Positions 1 to 5,942 are shown, numbered from the stretch's first letter. The stretch is DNA of 5,942 nt from Bacteroidales bacterium (GCA_031286005.1 JAITVC010000198.1:1-5942), one strand, 5' to 3'. Translations and numbers: made by a program. The notes: generated by a model not told the origin, from the sequence alone.

Positions 1-1018
1 TGAAATCGGAAAACGAAACATCATTGCCGTTCACATCTTTATACGTAAATGCCAAGCCCGGTTCGCCAATGCGTTGTGCTTTAGTCCTACGAGCAATACG
101 TTCTTTTTCACTTTCATAGCGTTGCTTTTGTGCCTCTGTAACAAAGTATTTGCCATATTTTGCTTCAAAAGCCTCTAATCGCCACTCCTCATTTATTTTC
201 GATAAAACTTGTGCCACCACGAGGTCGCATTTCACATCGTCGGCAGCCAATTCTATCAAATCGTCTTCAGTTACAGCGCCTTCTTTACCGTTAATCTTAT
301 TTTCGTAAGTCAACACAAACTTCACAAAAAGCATACTGTATGGATAAACCAACATATCTGAATTAGCAAGCACATCTTTCGTTTTCAATGATTTGTAATA
401 ATTTGTGAAGTCTTCAACTTTAGGATGCACCTTTGCCGGTTTTTGCAAAAACATAAGGGCGTCGTTCATCACATCAAATTTGCGGTATTTAGCAAAATCC
501 GCATCAAACAAGGTATTTCCCGTAGGAACAGGCGAATATGCATTTGTTTTAGCTGCAACATCTTCTACCAATGGAAAAAATTCTACAAACGTTACTCCTT
601 CCGGATAAACCCAGTGGCGTTCAAGTGGATAAACCAAACGATTCCAGTCTTCCATTGCTAAGTTTTCTTTCGTGTTTTCGCCCACAAGCGTGTACGTACT
701 ATCGTTAACAACCAGATTCAGAGCATCGCCCGGTTTCATGTAGAACGTGTAGCTACCCATTTTAATAGTTGTTTGCCCTGTGCCAACTACAAAAAAGCCT
801 TCTTTGGTAGGCGTGTAATTGAATGTAAAAGATCTATCCGATTGGATACGAGCGGTGTCGGCAAATTTCATGCTGCCATTGACCACCTCAAACAACATCA
901 GCCGAGGACTTTTTTCTGCTCGTTCCCATTTCCCCGAAATGGTAAATGCTTGTGCGAAACCGTTAAAAGACAGCATTATGCCGCTTAAAACAAGGAGTGT
1001 AGAGATTAATTTTTTCAT
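1..1018 (-). CDS. Exported TlpA-like thioredoxin-fold protein, 3' truncated by window edge (gene A)
   Basis: The reading frame starts at the ATG at 1018 and runs without a stop for 339 codons to the window edge. Residues 1-24 form a Sec signal peptide (basic MKK, hydrophobic core, FAQA end). There is no lipobox cysteine, so a periplasmic or outer-membrane-facing location is likely. Residues about 25-125 resemble the DUF4369 type of N-terminal domain that precedes thioredoxin domains in Bacteroidota proteins. A charged, mostly helical linker follows to about residue 315. The last visible residues, NDVSFSDF, match the entry strand of the thioredoxin domain in gene B (NEVSFSDL). The WCxxC site would lie some 15 residues beyond the edge and cannot be checked. 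The protein aligns along its whole visible length with gene B with only two one-residue gaps. No TAnnTTTG box faces this gene in the 107 nt before its start, so it may be silent in the orientation seen here. The broad family is clear; the substrate is unknown. Confidence 0.9.
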   Translation of the reverse strand, partial: MKKLISTLLVLSGIMLSFNGFAQAFTISGKWERAEKSPRLMLFEVVNGSMKFADTARIQSDRSFTFNYTPTKEGFFVVGTGQTTIKMGSYTFYMKPGDALNLVVNDSTYTLVGENTKENLAMEDWNRLVYPLERHWVYPEGVTFVEFFPLVEDVAAKTNAYSPVPTGNTLFDADFAKYRKFDVMNDALMFLQKPAKVHPKVEDFTNYYKSLKTKDVLANSDMLVYPYSMLFVKFVLTYENKINGKEGAVTEDDLIELAADDVKCDLVVAQVLSKINEEWRLEAFEAKYGKYFVTEAQKQRYESEKERIARRTKAQRIGEPGLAFTYKDVNGNDVSFSDF

Positions 1019-1060
1019 GATTTTATGTGTTTTTTAAGTTATTCTCGTATCTTTAACATT
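998..1060. repeat. Left arm of inverted repeat, covering gene A leader and start codon
   Basis: Read on the minus strand, this segment is 63 nt that match 2495-2559 on the plus strand with only a 2-nt indel. It begins with 19 identical nt (starting AATGTTAAAG), then loses two bases (GAATAACTT against GAAATTAACTT), then has 44 identical nt (998-1041) spanning the leader, the ATG and codons 2-7. Weaker similarity continues into the signal peptide. Beyond 1060 the match stops abruptly. Likely role: a recombination arm of the recombinase-bearing segment between the two arms. The alternative is a remnant of an inverted gene duplication. Confidence 0.9.
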
Positions 1061-1089
1061 GAAGATTCCAATTCTTTTCCTTATCTTTG
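1058..1089 (+). promoter_or_regulatory. Predicted promoter of the recombinase gene
   Basis: TATCTTTG at 1082-1089 matches the Bacteroidota -7 consensus TAnnTTTG at every fixed position. ATTG at 1058-1061 matches the -33 consensus TTTG at three of four bases, with a 20-nt spacer, close to the usual spacing. Transcription would start near 1096, leaving a leader of about 30 nt, very A/T-rich and without a Shine-Dalgarno site, before the ATG at 1126. The -33 element overlaps the innermost bases of the left repeat arm, so the promoter would travel with the segment if it inverts. Confidence 0.6.
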
Positions 1090-1125
1090 ATAAACAGAAT
1101 TTAATAAATTAAAAAATAAATTATT

Positions 1126-2052
1126 ATGGAGAAACACGGAAGGATTGCCGAAATCGTTGAATTATGGAAAACAGACAAAAAACAGTATGTGAAAAAATCA
1201 AGCTATTCAGCCTATGTACTATTGCTTGAAAACCACTTATTGCCTGTGTTTGGTAACAAACATCACATTGAAGAAATAGATGTGCAAATGTTCGTTTTTC
1301 AAAAATTAAACGAAGGTTTGAGTCAAAAATCTATCAAAGATATGTTAATCGTCTTAAAGATGATTTTGAAATTCGGTGCGAAAAATAAATATTTTGAATA
1401 TATACCATTTGATATTCAGTTCCCAACAGAGAGGGAAAAGCATGATGTAGAAGTGCTGGGTAAAACTAATCAAAAGCGCATCATGAACTACGTTCAAGAA
1501 AACTTTACGTTCAAGAATTTGGGTGTTTACATTTGTCTGAGCACCGGAATACGAATCGGTGAAATCTGTGCTTTGACTTGGAACGACATTGATACCGAGG
1601 CGGGAATCATAAGCATTCGTAGAACGATACAGCGCATTTATATCATGGAAAATGGCGGTAAATACACAGAGCTTGTAATTGATACACCGAAAACAAAACA
1701 TTCCATTCGTGATATTCCAATGACTAACAATTTGTTAAAAATACTGAAACCAATGAAGAAAATAGTGAATGGTAACTTTTTTGTTTTAACGAATGACGTG
1801 AAGCCTACAGAACCTCGAACCTATCGCAATTACTATAAAAAACTGATGGTGGATTTGCATATTCCGAAATTGAAATTTCATGGATTACGGCATAGCTTTG
1901 CAACAAGATGTATCGAAAGTAATTGTGATTATAAAACGGTTAGCGTAATACTCGGACATTCAAATATCACTACCACGTTGAATTTATATGTTCATCCTAA
2001 TTTGGAACAGAAGAAGAAATGTATTGAGCAAATGGCTAATATGTTGAAATAG
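1126..2052 (+). CDS. Tyrosine recombinase (phage integrase family), putative DNA invertase
   Basis: This 308-residue protein should cut and rejoin DNA at specific sites through a covalent 3'-phosphotyrosine intermediate. Residues about 5-95 form an N-terminal SAM-like core-binding domain; the catalytic domain spans about 105-300. All the expected catalytic residues are present: R143 (in TGIRIGEICALTW), K189 (in TPKTKHSIRDIP), H252 and R255 (in FHGLRHSFATR), H278 (in LGHSNITTT) and the nucleophile Y288 (in LNLYVHP). The enzyme therefore looks active. It is shorter than the roughly 400-residue integrases typical of Bacteroidota conjugative elements and shows no added arm-binding domain. The gene is visibly richer in A/T than its neighbours. 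No excisionase, transfer or phage gene is seen beside it. It lies exactly between two inverted repeat arms, which fits an invertase role better than element integration. The start is supported by the promoter at 1058-1089 and by the absence of an earlier in-frame start. Confidence 0.95.
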   Translation: MEKHGRIAEIVELWKTDKKQYVKKSSYSAYVLLLENHLLPVFGNKHHIEEIDVQMFVFQKLNEGLSQKSIKDMLIVLKMILKFGAKNKYFEYIPFDIQFPTEREKHDVEVLGKTNQKRIMNYVQENFTFKNLGVYICLSTGIRIGEICALTWNDIDTEAGIISIRRTIQRIYIMENGGKYTELVIDTPKTKHSIRDIPMTNNLLKILKPMKKIVNGNFFVLTNDVKPTEPRTYRNYYKKLMVDLHIPKLKFHGLRHSFATRCIESNCDYKTVSVILGHSNITTTLNLYVHPNLEQKKKCIEQMANMLK

Positions 2053-2103
2053 ATAAGGCAAGACTATTTCTTGTGCAAAGACACGAAAAAATTATGAATT
2101 GTT

Positions 2104-2246
2104 TTGGATATAACGTGGATATACCCTGTACATACTCTGTACATAACCTGTACATACAAAATACATAACAAATATATAACAAATAGACTACAAATAGACT
2201 ACAAATAGACTATAAGTAGACTACAAATAGATAACAAGTATATAAC
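2104..2246. repeat. Array of thirteen degenerate 11-bp tandem repeats
   Basis: The stretch divides into exactly 13 units of 11 bp with no slippage in phase. Unit starts are 2104, 2115, 2126 and so on every 11 bp to 2236. Most units end in a form of TAnATAAC or TAGACTAC. Three blocks are visible: GGATATAAC-like units (1-2), CTGTACATAAC-like units (3-5, each with the palindrome TGTACA), and AAATAGACTAC-like units (6-13, two of them identical). The period is close to one helical turn, so each unit presents the same face of the DNA. The array starts 51 nt after the recombinase stop, inside the segment bounded by the inverted repeats. Possible roles are accessory binding sites for the recombinase or a regulator, or a neutral satellite. 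No protein can be assigned to it from sequence alone. Confidence 0.85.
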
Positions 2247-2479
2247 AACGTCCTGTTTGAGTGTTGTAAAGTGTTAGCAGTTTGCGAGTTGTTTGTTGTC
2301 ATTCACATATAACCCTTAATACTTAACTTGTTAGCGGATTAATCTTTTGTCCTTAACAATTTACAAATATATAATTAATTATCAATTGTTTGAATTTTCA
2401 GATTTGGGTTTTTTGTACGAGTTTTTGAAATTCGGACAAAGCTTTTTGGGATTTAGGGGGATGATTGGGTGTTTTTTTG

Positions 2480-2487
2480 TACTTTTG
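2480..2487 (+). promoter_or_regulatory. Predicted -7 element of the outward promoter for gene B
   Basis: TACTTTTG matches the Bacteroidota -7 consensus TAnnTTTG at every fixed position. A start of transcription about 7 nt downstream would fall at about 2494, the edge of the right repeat arm. The gene B leader would then be almost exactly the repeated sequence. No good -33 TTTG sits at the usual distance (2457-2460 reads GGGG), so the promoter may be weak or need an activator. No equivalent box faces gene A next to the left arm. Confidence 0.5.
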
Positions 2488-2494
2488 TGTCCTT

Positions 2495-2559
2495 AATGTT
2501 AAAGATACGAGAAATTAACTTAAAAAACACATAAAATCATGAAAAAATTAATCTCTACA
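2495..2559. repeat. Right arm of inverted repeat, covering gene B leader and start codon
   Basis: These 65 nt are the partner of 998-1060 in opposite orientation. The 44 nt at 2516-2559 are identical to the reverse complement of 998-1041. The outer 19 nt at 2495-2513 are also identical, with an extra AT between the two blocks. Similarity continues in patches into the signal-peptide codons. Immediately before 2495 the two flanks share nothing obvious. Within the arm, GTTAA and TTAAC form a small dyad around a 12-nt centre, a possible recombinase core site. Confidence 0.9.
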
Positions 2560-3921
2560 GTCCTTGTTTTAAGCAGCACTATGCTGTCTTTTAACAGTTT
2601 TACTCAACAACCATTTACCGTTTCCGGAAAGTGGGAACGTCAGGAAAGAACCCCTCGAATAACTTTGTATGAAGTGGTCGGCGGACGTTTAGAACGTATT
2701 GATACGGCTCGTATCCAAGAGGATAAAACCTTTACATTCAAGCCTGTTACATCCACAGAAGGCTTTTTTGTAGTTGGCACCGGACAACCCCTCATGAAAC
2801 GAAACAACTACACGTTTTACCTAAAACCCGGCGATCAACTCAATGTGGTTGTGGATGATAGCACTTACAGACTTGTTGGTGAAAATACTAAAGAAAATTT
2901 GGCCATGGAAGACTGGCATAATTTCATTTTTCCATTAGAACGACACGGAGTTTATCCATCTGTGATGTCGTTTGTGCAGTTTTTCCCTTTGGTAGATGAT
3001 ATGGTGGCAAAAGCCAGCACGTATTCACCCAAATCAACCAGAAATCCGTTATTTGATGAAAACTTTGCCAAACTCCGCAAATTTGATGTAATGGATAATG
3101 CCCTTCAGTTTTTCCGGAAGCCGCAACGCAATCCACCAACAACCAAAGATTTAACGAATTATTTCGAATCTCTGACAGCTCAAAACTTGCTTACCAATAG
3201 CGATGTATTCATTTATCCGTACAGCAATTTTTTTCTCGTTTGTGTGATGTCGAATGAAAACAAATTTAGCGGCAAACAAGACCCTACAAACGTTGAGCGT
3301 TTAATGAAATCTACAGCAAATGAAGAAGTTAAAGGCGACCTTGCCTTGTACCAAATTTTATCGAACATAAAAGAACTTTGGAAATTAGAAAATTTTGATA
3401 ATCAATACGGTAAACTCATCGTTACCGAAAACCAAAAAAAATACTACGAACAAGAAAAAAAGCGTGTGGCCCACGACCATGCAGAACAAGGTATAGGGGG
3501 ACCAGGACGTGCTTGGACTTTCAAAGATACGAGCGGAAACGAAGTTTCGTTTTCCGATCTCAAGGGTAAAATTGTGCATTTGGATGTGTGGGCTACGTGG
3601 TGCGGACCTTGTCGTGCGGAATTTCCACATTTGATAAAAACGGAAGAACATTTTGCCGGCAACGAGAACATTGTGTTTCTGGGTATTTCTGTAGATGCAG
3701 CCAAAGATATGCAAAAATGGAAAGATTTTATTGTTGCGCAAAAACTTCCCGGCATTCAACTGCATAGCGGCGATAAGGAAGGTAGCATTGCCAAAATGTA
3801 TAATATTGCAGGCATTCCTCGCTTTCTGATATTTGACCGAGATGGGAATATTTTCTCTGTTGATGCACCACGTCCTTCTTCGCCGGAGTTGATACCATTG
3901 TTGGAGAAATTACTTAAATAG
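2539..3921 (+). CDS. Exported TlpA/ResA-like thiol:disulfide oxidoreductase with DUF4369-like N-terminal domain (gene B)
   Basis: This complete 460-residue protein has three parts. Residues 1-23 are a Sec signal peptide (MKKLISTVLV start, small residues near SFTQQ) with no lipobox. Residues about 25-125 resemble the DUF4369 domain, followed by a helical linker to about 320. A C-terminal thioredoxin domain (about 322-460) carries the redox site W354-C355-G356-P357-C358 and a cis-proline motif GIP at 425-427. Proteins of this type usually reduce or exchange disulfides of periplasmic partners; the partner here is unknown. The central part has no motif that I recognise. The start is supported by the signal peptide and by the same start in gene A. 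The leader lacks a Shine-Dalgarno site, as is common in the phylum. A promoter-like box lies at 2480-2487. The susC-like gene starts 99 nt after the stop, so the two could share a transcript unless the hairpin between them ends transcription. Confidence 0.93.
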   Translation: MKKLISTVLVLSSTMLSFNSFTQQPFTVSGKWERQERTPRITLYEVVGGRLERIDTARIQEDKTFTFKPVTSTEGFFVVGTGQPLMKRNNYTFYLKPGDQLNVVVDDSTYRLVGENTKENLAMEDWHNFIFPLERHGVYPSVMSFVQFFPLVDDMVAKASTYSPKSTRNPLFDENFAKLRKFDVMDNALQFFRKPQRNPPTTKDLTNYFESLTAQNLLTNSDVFIYPYSNFFLVCVMSNENKFSGKQDPTNVERLMKSTANEEVKGDLALYQILSNIKELWKLENFDNQYGKLIVTENQKKYYEQEKKRVAHDHAEQGIGGPGRAWTFKDTSGNEVSFSDLKGKIVHLDVWATWCGPCRAEFPHLIKTEEHFAGNENIVFLGISVDAAKDMQKWKDFIVAQKLPGIQLHSGDKEGSIAKMYNIAGIPRFLIFDRDGNIFSVDAPRPSSPELIPLLEKLLK

Positions 3922-3926
3922 GACGT

Positions 3927-3973
3927 TTCGACTCCGCTCAACGCCCGGAACCCGGTGGCTGAGCGGAGTCGAA
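3927..3973. repeat. REP-like long palindrome between gene B and the susC-like gene
   Basis: Perfect 14-nt arms, TTCGACTCCGCTCA (3927-3940) and TGAGCGGAGTCGAA (3960-3973), enclose a 19-nt G/C-rich loop that itself contains two CCGG blocks able to pair. The stem is much richer in G/C than its surroundings. Sequences of the form TTCGACT(C/T)CGCTCA...TGAGCG(G/A)AGTCGAA are a familiar kind of dispersed intergenic palindrome in bacterial genomes, including Bacteroidota, and such palindromes are often linked to RAYT transposases. It begins 6 nt after the gene B stop and has no T-run after it. It could act as a transcript-end or mRNA-stabilising hairpin, but is not a classical intrinsic terminator. 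Confidence 0.75.
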
Positions 3974-4020
3974 GCCACTGTACAATAATAAAATAGTTGC
4001 GAACTAAATATTAAACGATT

Positions 4021-5942
4021 ATGAAGAAATTTACATTCCTATTCCTGTTTCTGCTGTTTGCAGGGACTCATGCGCTTCTGGCGCAGCGCACGGTTAGTGG
4101 CATTGTTACGAATGCCGAAGACAACGAGGGTATTCCCGGTGTGCAAGTTCAAGCTAAAGGTACCATTTTGGGTGCAACTACCAACATGATGGGGCAATAC
4201 ACCATCACTATTCCGGAAGATATTACAGCGCTGATTTTTACTTTTATGGGTATGACTCCCCAAGAAATCGAAATCGGTAGCCAAACCACCATTGATGTGG
4301 TCATGCAAAGTGATGCAACAGCTATTGAAGGGGTTGAGATTGTGAGCTATGGTACGGCTCGTCGACTGGGAACCTCAGTAGGTTCGGTGTCGCAAGTGAG
4401 CTCTGCGCAATTGCAAGGTCGGGCGAGTGCCAATGTGCTGGATGCCCTTCAAGGCCAAGTGGCCGGGCTGCAAGTTTTCTCTAATAGTGGAAATCCGAAT
4501 GAAACGCAAACGTTGCGTTTGCACGGATTAGGGTCATTGAGTACAACAACATCTTCAGCGCCGCTTTATGTTGTAGATGGTATTCAAATTGAAGCAAGTA
4601 CCGTTTTAGCCATGAATCCCAACGATTTTGAAAGCGTTACCGTTCTCAAAGATGCTTCGGCTACGTCTATTTACGGATCTCGTGCGGCTAATGGGGTTAT
4701 CGTGATTACGACCAAACGCGGTAGCCGAAACACCGATGCGCGAATAACCTTGCGTTCGCAATACGGATTTTCGTCTATGGCGGATAAAAGCTATTTTGAC
4801 CAATTGATGACTTCGGACGAACTTTTATCATTCAGAGAAAATCTTGCCATTGGCGTATGGACTCCCGAAAAAATAGCAGATATTCGAAATAAGTATGGCA
4901 CAGAAACCAGAACGGATGGGATTGATGTGTATATGAGAGGTAATGCGCCGATTTTTCAAAACGATCTGTCGATTGCCGGCGGTGGCGGAAAAACAACCTA
5001 TTTCTTATCCGCAGGTCAATATTCGCAAGAAGGCACAGCTTACGGTTCATCTTTCGACCGCTACACCGTTCGTGCCAATATCGAATCGCAAGCCAAAGAT
5101 TGGTTGAAGGTGGGCGTAAATACGTTGATTTCTCGCAGTGAACGCAGTAATAATGCCGACAGTGATTGGGCAGGACTTATAAAAATTAATCAACTTCCGT
5201 GGTACTCGCCTATGGACGAAAACGGAAATCGGTATGATATCATTCCAACGGATGGTGGCACTCGTTTGCCACATCCTGCGTATGCAACAGAAAACAAAAA
5301 AAGTTTGAGCACTGTTTCTACGTTAACGGGAAGTTTTTTCGTGGAAATTACGCCTCTGAAAGGACTTAAGTTCATCAGCCGTTCGGGAACCAACGCCTAT
5401 CTTTCGGAATCGGATAGCTATACGCTGCCTTCGTATGCCGAAGCGATGAGTTTGACTACCGGTGGAGTTAGATCAATTGGAAGTGGAACCTATATTACCA
5501 TGACCACCAACAATGTTGTGGAATATAGTTTTGAATTGGCCAAAAAACATAAAATTACGGCTTTGGTGGGGCAAGAAGGTATTTTAAGCAATTCGGCAAG
5601 TGAAGCATTAGCCGTTCAGGGTTTAACCGAAGATCGTACCATGACTATAAATGGTAATAATAATGGAACGCTTGTTCCCGGCTCAATTATTTCAGGTCAA
5701 AGTAGTTCTGCGTCTTTATCGTTCTTCGGACGGTTGGATTATAGCTTTGACAATCGTTTTTACGCCGATTTTTCGTTGCGTAATGATGCCAGTTCGCGAT
5801 TTGGGGCTAAAAATCGTAATGCTCAATTTTGGAGCATCGGCGGTATGTGGAATATGACCAACGAGAAGTTTATTAAAAGTACGGGGTTTATTACCGATGC
5901 TAAGTTGAAAGTGTCTTATGGCACACAAGGCAACTCGGGCAT
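4021..5942 (+). CDS. SusC/RagA-family TonB-linked outer membrane receptor, 3' truncated by window edge
   Basis: The frame is open from ATG at 4021 through 640 codons to the window end; the family usually has about 1000 residues, so the last third is missing. Residues 1-21 are a signal peptide ending ALLA, cut before Q22. Residues about 24-96 form the carboxypeptidase-regulatory-like domain (VSGIVTN, GIPGVQVQAKGT, MGQYTITIP). The segment VEIVSYGT (105-112) is the family's characteristic linker. The plug domain covers about 115-234, with LYVVDGIQ (182-189), VTVLKDASATSIYGSRAANG (206-225) and VIVITTKRG (226-234). Barrel strands follow. Such proteins import bound ligands, often glycans or peptides, across the outer membrane with energy from TonB, and normally pair with a SusD-like lipoprotein encoded next door; that gene would lie beyond the window. 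The ligand cannot be told. No good TAnnTTTG promoter is seen in the 99 nt upstream, so transcription may come from gene B. Confidence 0.95.
   Translation, partial: MKKFTFLFLFLLFAGTHALLAQRTVSGIVTNAEDNEGIPGVQVQAKGTILGATTNMMGQYTITIPEDITALIFTFMGMTPQEIEIGSQTTIDVVMQSDATAIEGVEIVSYGTARRLGTSVGSVSQVSSAQLQGRASANVLDALQGQVAGLQVFSNSGNPNETQTLRLHGLGSLSTTTSSAPLYVVDGIQIEASTVLAMNPNDFESVTVLKDASATSIYGSRAANGVIVITTKRGSRNTDARITLRSQYGFSSMADKSYFDQLMTSDELLSFRENLAIGVWTPEKIADIRNKYGTETRTDGIDVYMRGNAPIFQNDLSIAGGGGKTTYFLSAGQYSQEGTAYGSSFDRYTVRANIESQAKDWLKVGVNTLISRSERSNNADSDWAGLIKINQLPWYSPMDENGNRYDIIPTDGGTRLPHPAYATENKKSLSTVSTLTGSFFVEITPLKGLKFISRSGTNAYLSESDSYTLPSYAEAMSLTTGGVRSIGSGTYITMTTNNVVEYSFELAKKHKITALVGQEGILSNSASEALAVQGLTEDRTMTINGNNNGTLVPGSIISGQSSSASLSFFGRLDYSFDNRFYADFSLRNDASSRFGAKNRNAQFWSIGGMWNMTNEKFIKSTGFITDAKLKVSYGTQGNSG

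Larger units (their letters stand above)
2053..2494. other. Gene-free AT-rich region between recombinase and right repeat arm
   Basis: I see no convincing coding sequence in these 442 bases on either strand. The region holds the 11-bp tandem array (2104-2246), then a G/T-rich stretch with recurring GTTGT and GTGTT motifs (about 2262-2300). A very A/T-rich part follows, with the perfect 12-nt palindrome ATAATTAATTAT at 2371-2382. It ends in a T/G-rich run with the promoter-like box at 2480-2487. The string TGTCCTTAA occurs twice, at 2349-2357 and 2488-2496. No strong intrinsic terminator follows the recombinase stop, so read-through into gene B is possible. Confidence 0.7.

Noticed and set aside
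405..1037. Plus-strand reading frames opposite gene A
   Set aside because: They overlap each other and lie opposite a clear protein-coding frame that aligns with gene B over its whole visible length; no family features.
1335..1342. CAAAGATA inside the recombinase gene as a minus-strand promoter for gene A
   Set aside because: It matches the -7 consensus in reverse, but lies over 300 nt from the gene A start inside coding sequence, and one such six-base match is expected by chance in a region of this size.
1354..1701. Minus-strand reading frame inside the recombinase gene
   Set aside because: It is a shadow frame with cysteine- and phenylalanine-rich, motif-free translation opposite a well-supported gene.
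1126..2052. Recombinase as the integrase of a conjugative element, prophage or integron
   Set aside because: No tRNA or attachment duplication, excisionase, transfer, phage or cassette gene is visible. The inverted arms on both sides fit an invertase better, although the far surroundings are not in view.
2053..2100. Intrinsic terminator after the recombinase
   Set aside because: Only short imperfect pairings (CAAG with CTTG, GTG with CAC) are present, without a stable stem followed by a T-run.
2104..2246. CRISPR-like or iteron-origin reading of the repeats
   Set aside because: Units are 11 bp and directly abutting with no spacers, no cas genes are present, and no replication initiator gene lies nearby.
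3385..5928. Minus-strand reading frames opposite gene B and the susC-like gene
   Set aside because: All are short, overlap strong plus-strand domains (thioredoxin, plug, barrel) and show no domain of their own.

Overview
The window reads as chromosomal DNA of a member of the Bacteroidota. The reasons are a SusC/RagA-type TonB-linked receptor, two exported thioredoxin-fold proteins with a DUF4369-like front half, A-rich leaders without clear Shine-Dalgarno sites, and two perfect matches to the Bacteroidota -7 promoter consensus TAnnTTTG. The species cannot be told from this sequence.

Layout, left to right. (1) Positions 1-1018, minus strand: the first 339 codons of an exported TlpA-like protein ('gene A'), cut by the window edge just as its thioredoxin domain begins. 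(2) 1126-2052, plus strand: an intact 308-residue tyrosine recombinase with all six expected catalytic residues. (3) 2053-2494: an AT-rich stretch without genes, holding thirteen 11-bp units in tandem (2104-2246) and, at its right end, a promoter-like box pointing right. (4) 2539-3921, plus strand: a complete 460-residue paralogue of gene A ('gene B') with a WCGPC active site. (5) 3927-3973: a long REP-like palindrome. (6) 4021 to the window end, plus strand: the first 640 codons of a SusC-family receptor.

The main observation is how the parts are arranged. Genes A and B point away from each other. Their 5' ends (about 43-45 nt of leader plus the first 21 nt of coding sequence) form a nearly perfect inverted repeat of about 64 bp, at 998-1060 and 2495-2559. 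The two gene bodies have diverged much more. Exactly between the arms lie the recombinase, its own inward-facing promoter, the 11-bp array, and an outward promoter box abutting only the right arm. This is the architecture of a self-contained invertible promoter cassette: in the orientation seen here gene B (and possibly the susC unit beyond it) would be expressed and gene A silent, and inversion would reverse that. Genes, catalytic residues, repeats and boxes are seen directly in the sequence. That the cassette inverts, and that it switches these genes, is inference.
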